NCBI GenBank assembly: GCA_014238615.1
Contig: JABAAT010000042.1
Location: 1-34,287 of the forward strand
DNA: 34,287 nt
DNA from: Gammaproteobacteria bacterium
GTDB lineage: Bacteria > Pseudomonadota > Gammaproteobacteria > Porifericomitales > Porifericomitaceae
Direction: 5' to 3'
Part shown: one piece after another, positions 32,602-34,287 of the stretch
Layout: every line of letters begins with the position of its first letter
Numbering within the stretch: position 1 is the first letter of the stretch
Notes under the pieces: model-generated
Told to the model about the DNA's origin: nothing
What the model saw: only the letters and a program-made list of their open reading frames with translations
Databases searched by the model: none
Program-made: the position numbers and the translations under genes

Positions 32602-33528
32602 TTATGCCACGCGCGCCTGGAAGCGCTGCTGCAGATGCCTGATGTGCTCGACTTCCCCCAGCAGCTCATCCAGGGGCGGGAAATTGAAGTCGCGCTCCAG
32701 CAGGGTGGGGAAGGGGCCGAAGTGCTGGTAGGCGCTTTCCAGCAGTTCCCATACCGGATCGCAGACCGGCGCCCCATGCGTATCAATGCGTAGGTCTTCG
32801 GCTTCCTTGTAGTGTCCGGCGATATGCGCGTAGGCAATGCGCCCGGCCGGCAGCGACCGCAGGAAAGCGCGTGCATCGTAGTGATGGTTGATGCTGTTGA
32901 CGTAGATGTTGTTGATATCCAGAAGCAGGTCGCAGTCGGCCTGCTCCAGCACCTTGAGCAGGAACTCCAACTCGCCCAGTTCTCGCCCCGGAGCCGCGTA
33001 GTAGGAGATGTTCTCAACAGCGATGCGGCGTTCCAGGAGCTCCTGGACCCGACGGATGCGGCGTGCGCAGTGCTCCACGGCCGCGCTCGTGAAAGGAATG
33101 GGCATGAGGTCGTAGAGATGACCGTCGTCCCCGCAGTAGCTAAGGTGCTCGCTGTAACAACGCACCTGGAAGCGATCCAGGAATTCGCGGACGTTCAGCA
33201 GGAATTTTTCGTCCAGGGGGGCCCAGCCACCCAGATTGAGCGACAGGCCGTGGCAGACCAGGGGCACCTTGGAAGCCACCTTGCGCAGATCGCGCCCGTG
33301 TACGCCGCCCACGCCGACCCAGTTTTCCGGGGCCAGTTCCATGAAGGAAAGAACGGGTGGAACGGACTCGGCGATGCGCCGGGAGAAACTGCGCCGCAGT
33401 CCGAGCCCCGCCCCGCTGAGGTCGGCGGCGGATGGCCCGGAAGATGACCGTGCGCTTTTGCGGGAGTTTTGCCTGCCGGAACCGGAGGCGGCCACGGGAG
33501 TCAGCTTCCGCACTTGCCTTCGCCGCAT
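32602..33528 (-). CDS. hvfB: HvfB, MNIO (DUF692) multinuclear iron RiPP maturase
   Basis: A 308-residue TIM-barrel enzyme of the MNIO family. Characterised relatives use a mixed-valent iron cluster and O2 to turn Cys residues of EGKCG motifs into oxazolone/thioamide pairs that bind copper. Candidate ligands and family motifs are FMELAPENW (62-70), [10 protein letters not shown] (92-101), YSEHLSY (125-131), VENIS (171-175), DINNIYVN (204-211), AHIAGHY (234-240), DTHG (249-252) and LLERDFN. The ATG at 33528 lies inside the last codons of hvfA in another frame, so the genes overlap by 28 bp and are probably coupled. This start adds about 38 Arg/Ser-rich residues before the normal barrel start (GAGLGLRR). 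In-frame GTG codons at residues 6 and 12 are alternatives. Confidence 0.93.
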   Translation of the reverse strand: MRRRQVRKLTPVAASGSGRQNSRKSARSSSGPSAADLSGAGLGLRRSFSRRIAESVPPVLSFMELAPENWVGVGGVHGRDLRKVASKVPLVCHGLSLNLGGWAPLDEKFLLNVREFLDRFQVRCYSEHLSYCGDDGHLYDLMPIPFTSAAVEHCARRIRRVQELLERRIAVENISYYAAPGRELGELEFLLKVLEQADCDLLLDINNIYVNSINHHYDARAFLRSLPAGRIAYAHIAGHYKEAEDLRIDTHGAPVCDPVWELLESAYQHFGPFPTLLERDFNFPPLDELLGEVEHIRHLQQRFQARVA

Positions 33529-34037
33529 TGTCCTTCGGCGTCGTCGGCGTCCGGCCGGTGGCCAGTTGTCTCAGTACCCTCGCCGCCCTTACTCTCGCCG
33601 CACTTTCCTTCGCCGCACTTGCCTTCGGTGGAGACGGTATTGGAGCCGCACTTTCCTTCGCCGCATTGTCCCTCGGCAGTGTCGTCAGCGTCAGTACCCT
33701 CGCCGCCCTTACTCTCACCGCACTTTCCTTCGCCGCACTTGCCTTCAGTGGAGACGGTATTGGAGCCGCACTTTCCTTCGCCGCATTGTCCCTCGGCGGT
33801 GTCTTCACCGTGGGTACCCGCGCCAGCGCCGGCCAAGGCAGGGGCAACCCCTCGAGGGCGCAACTCGAAGGGATTTCCCCTTGGCGCGCGCCCAAGCGCA
33901 CGCCAAGGGGTTGGGTGGGACTCAGCGCCTGGCGGCGCGAAATCCTGCATCCCTGCCGCCGGGTCCTCTCCCAGGGAAACCGCGAAACAAAGACCGACCG
34001 CGGTGGCCAAGGGTTTTAGCTTGTTGCGCCTGGCCAC
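33501..34037 (-). CDS. hvfA: HvfA-type copper-RiPP precursor with interrupted leader
   Basis: A 178-residue precursor starting at GTG 34037; an in-frame stop lies eight codons upstream, so this is the only reasonable start. The N-terminus ([20 protein letters not shown]) is a typical HvfA signal sequence, but instead of an AxA site the frame enters about 50 Pro/Arg-rich residues of different composition ([20 protein letters not shown], partial). The C-terminal core has five EGxCGEGKCG motifs, ten Cys in total, with spacers SNTVST and ESKGGEGT. In the family such EGKCG motifs are modified by HvfB and bind Cu(I). The ribosome site is weak (CAGGG). The gene overlaps hvfB by 28 bp and lies 55 bp after another precursor gene. 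Confidence 0.87.
   Translation of the reverse strand: MARRNKLKPLATAVGLCFAVSLGEDPAAGMQDFAPPGAESHPTPWRALGRAPRGNPFELRPRGVAPALAGAGAGTHGEDTAEGQCGEGKCGSNTVSTEGKCGEGKCGESKGGEGTDADDTAEGQCGEGKCGSNTVSTEGKCGEGKCGESKGGEGTETTGHRPDADDAEGQCGEGKCGS
33571..33810. repeat. 120-bp tandem duplication in the HvfA core
   Basis: The unit 33571-33690 is repeated at 33691-33810 with five mismatches. Each unit encodes 40 residues with two double-Cys motifs. A partial third copy is seen toward 33510-33540. The duplication keeps frame and doubles the number of modifiable sites. Confidence 0.9.
33848..33910. repeat. Palindromic insert-like segment in the hvfA leader region
   Basis: CCCCTTGGCG (33877-33886) and CGCCAAGGGG (33901-33910) form a perfect 10-bp inverted repeat with a 14-base loop. 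A second stem, CCCCTCGAG (33848-33856) with CTCGAAGGG (33863-33871), has one mismatch. Two adjacent hairpins in a translated stretch unlike the HvfA family suggest a REP-like or Rickettsia-palindromic-element-like insertion. Its limits may be near 33830 and 33975; no clear target duplication is seen. Confidence 0.5.
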
Positions 34038-34070
34038 GGTTGATATTGGGAACCCTGATTAGCCGTGGCC
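34032..34070 (-). promoter_or_regulatory. Hairpin holding the hvfA start codon
   Basis: On the coding strand GGCCACGG (34070-34063) can pair with CCGTGGCC (34039-34032) across a 23-base loop. The second arm contains the GTG start codon, so the stem would hide it while the CAGGG ribosome site stays in the loop. It could lower translation of this precursor relative to the upstream one, or simply mark a processing site between them. Confidence 0.5.
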
Positions 34071-34092
34071 GTCTTTGTCCTTGCTGGCGTGG

Positions 34093-34287
34093 TTATTCGC
34101 CGCCGCAGGAACCTTCACCGCAAGAGCCTTCGCCTTCGCCTTTGTCTTTGTCTTTGCCTTTGCCTTTGCCTTCGCCTTCGCCGCAGGAACCTTCACCGCA
34201 AGAGCCTTCGCCTTCGCCCTTGGCCTGGCCGCCGCCGCCTACGCCGCAGGCACCTTCACCGCAGGAGCCGTCGCCTTCGCCCTTGGC
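34093..34287 (-). CDS. Second HvfA-like Cys-rich precursor, 5' end outside the window
   Basis: The last 64 residues of a frame that runs off the window edge, ending at TAA 34093-34095. The visible part is made of EGSCGEGSCGE-type modules: DGSCGEGACG, EGSCGEGSCG, a charged linker KGKGKDKDKGEGEG, then EGSCGEGSCGGE. There are six Cys, in pairs spaced five residues apart exactly as in HvfA, but with Ser or Ala in place of the Lys before Cys. It is most likely a paralogous substrate of the same HvfB. Signal sequence and promoter are not visible. An alternative reading as a chance low-complexity glycine-rich protein is unlikely given its position. Confidence 0.8.
   Translation of the reverse strand, partial: AKGEGDGSCGEGACGVGGGGQAKGEGEGSCGEGSCGEGEGKGKGKDKDKGEGEGSCGEGSCGGE

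Noticed and set aside
33432-34062. Plus-strand repeat-rich frames opposite hvfA
   Set aside because: Their repeats are the complement of the EGxCGEGKCG codons; position and motifs support the minus strand.

Overview
The window is GC-rich and gene-dense. It looks like a chromosome segment from a gammaproteobacterium, probably a sulfur-oxidising chemolithotroph. The evidence is the set of conserved gammaproteobacterial blocks (corB-ypjD-ffh, bamD-rluD-pgeF-clpB, pilB-pilC-pilD-coaE, and ybbP-ybbA divergent from tesA), plus an ATP sulfurylase that resembles the Sat of purple and colourless sulfur bacteria. I see no tRNA, rRNA, CRISPR array, transposase or phage gene.

Layout. 1-3.2 kb (minus): an M17 aminopeptidase, then a guanylate kinase fused in frame to a long pentapeptide-repeat domain. 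3.5-6.0 kb (plus): two translationally coupled exported Sel1-repeat proteins. 6.06-6.68 kb: an AT-richer island with two small ORFs, flanked by 24-bp direct repeats. 6.75-8.6 kb (minus): corB and an N-terminally short ypjD. Then ffh (plus), bamD (minus) and the plus-strand run rluD-pgeF-clpB; clpB has a heat-shock-type promoter and a 5' UTR hairpin. 16.05-20.6 kb (plus): type IV pilus pilB, pilC, pilD and the CoA gene coaE, then a TauE/SafE-type permease and what appears to be a frameshifted CULT (cereblon-type) domain gene. 22.0-25.2 kb (minus): the ybbP/ybbA ABC exporter, head to head with tesA, a Nudix hydrolase and sat (plus).

28-34.3 kb (minus) is the most unusual region. It is a probable operon for a copper-binding oxazolone/thioamide RiPP of the HvfA type. 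It has two Cys-rich precursors (one cut by the window edge), the MNIO (DUF692) maturase HvfB, the partner HvfC (DUF2063), a membrane-anchored FMN/Fe-S glutamate-synthase-like oxidoreductase, a DoxX-family HvfX, a Na+/H+-antiporter-like protein and a small membrane protein. The complete precursor carries five EGxCGEGKCG motifs with a 120-bp internal duplication. Its leader seems to be interrupted by an in-frame palindromic insert, and its GTG start lies in a predicted hairpin.

Most promising leads: the Gmk-pentapeptide fusion, the two-precursor Hvf operon with its extra redox enzyme and interrupted leader, and the broken bacterial CULT gene. All functional assignments come from motif recognition by eye; no database search was run.
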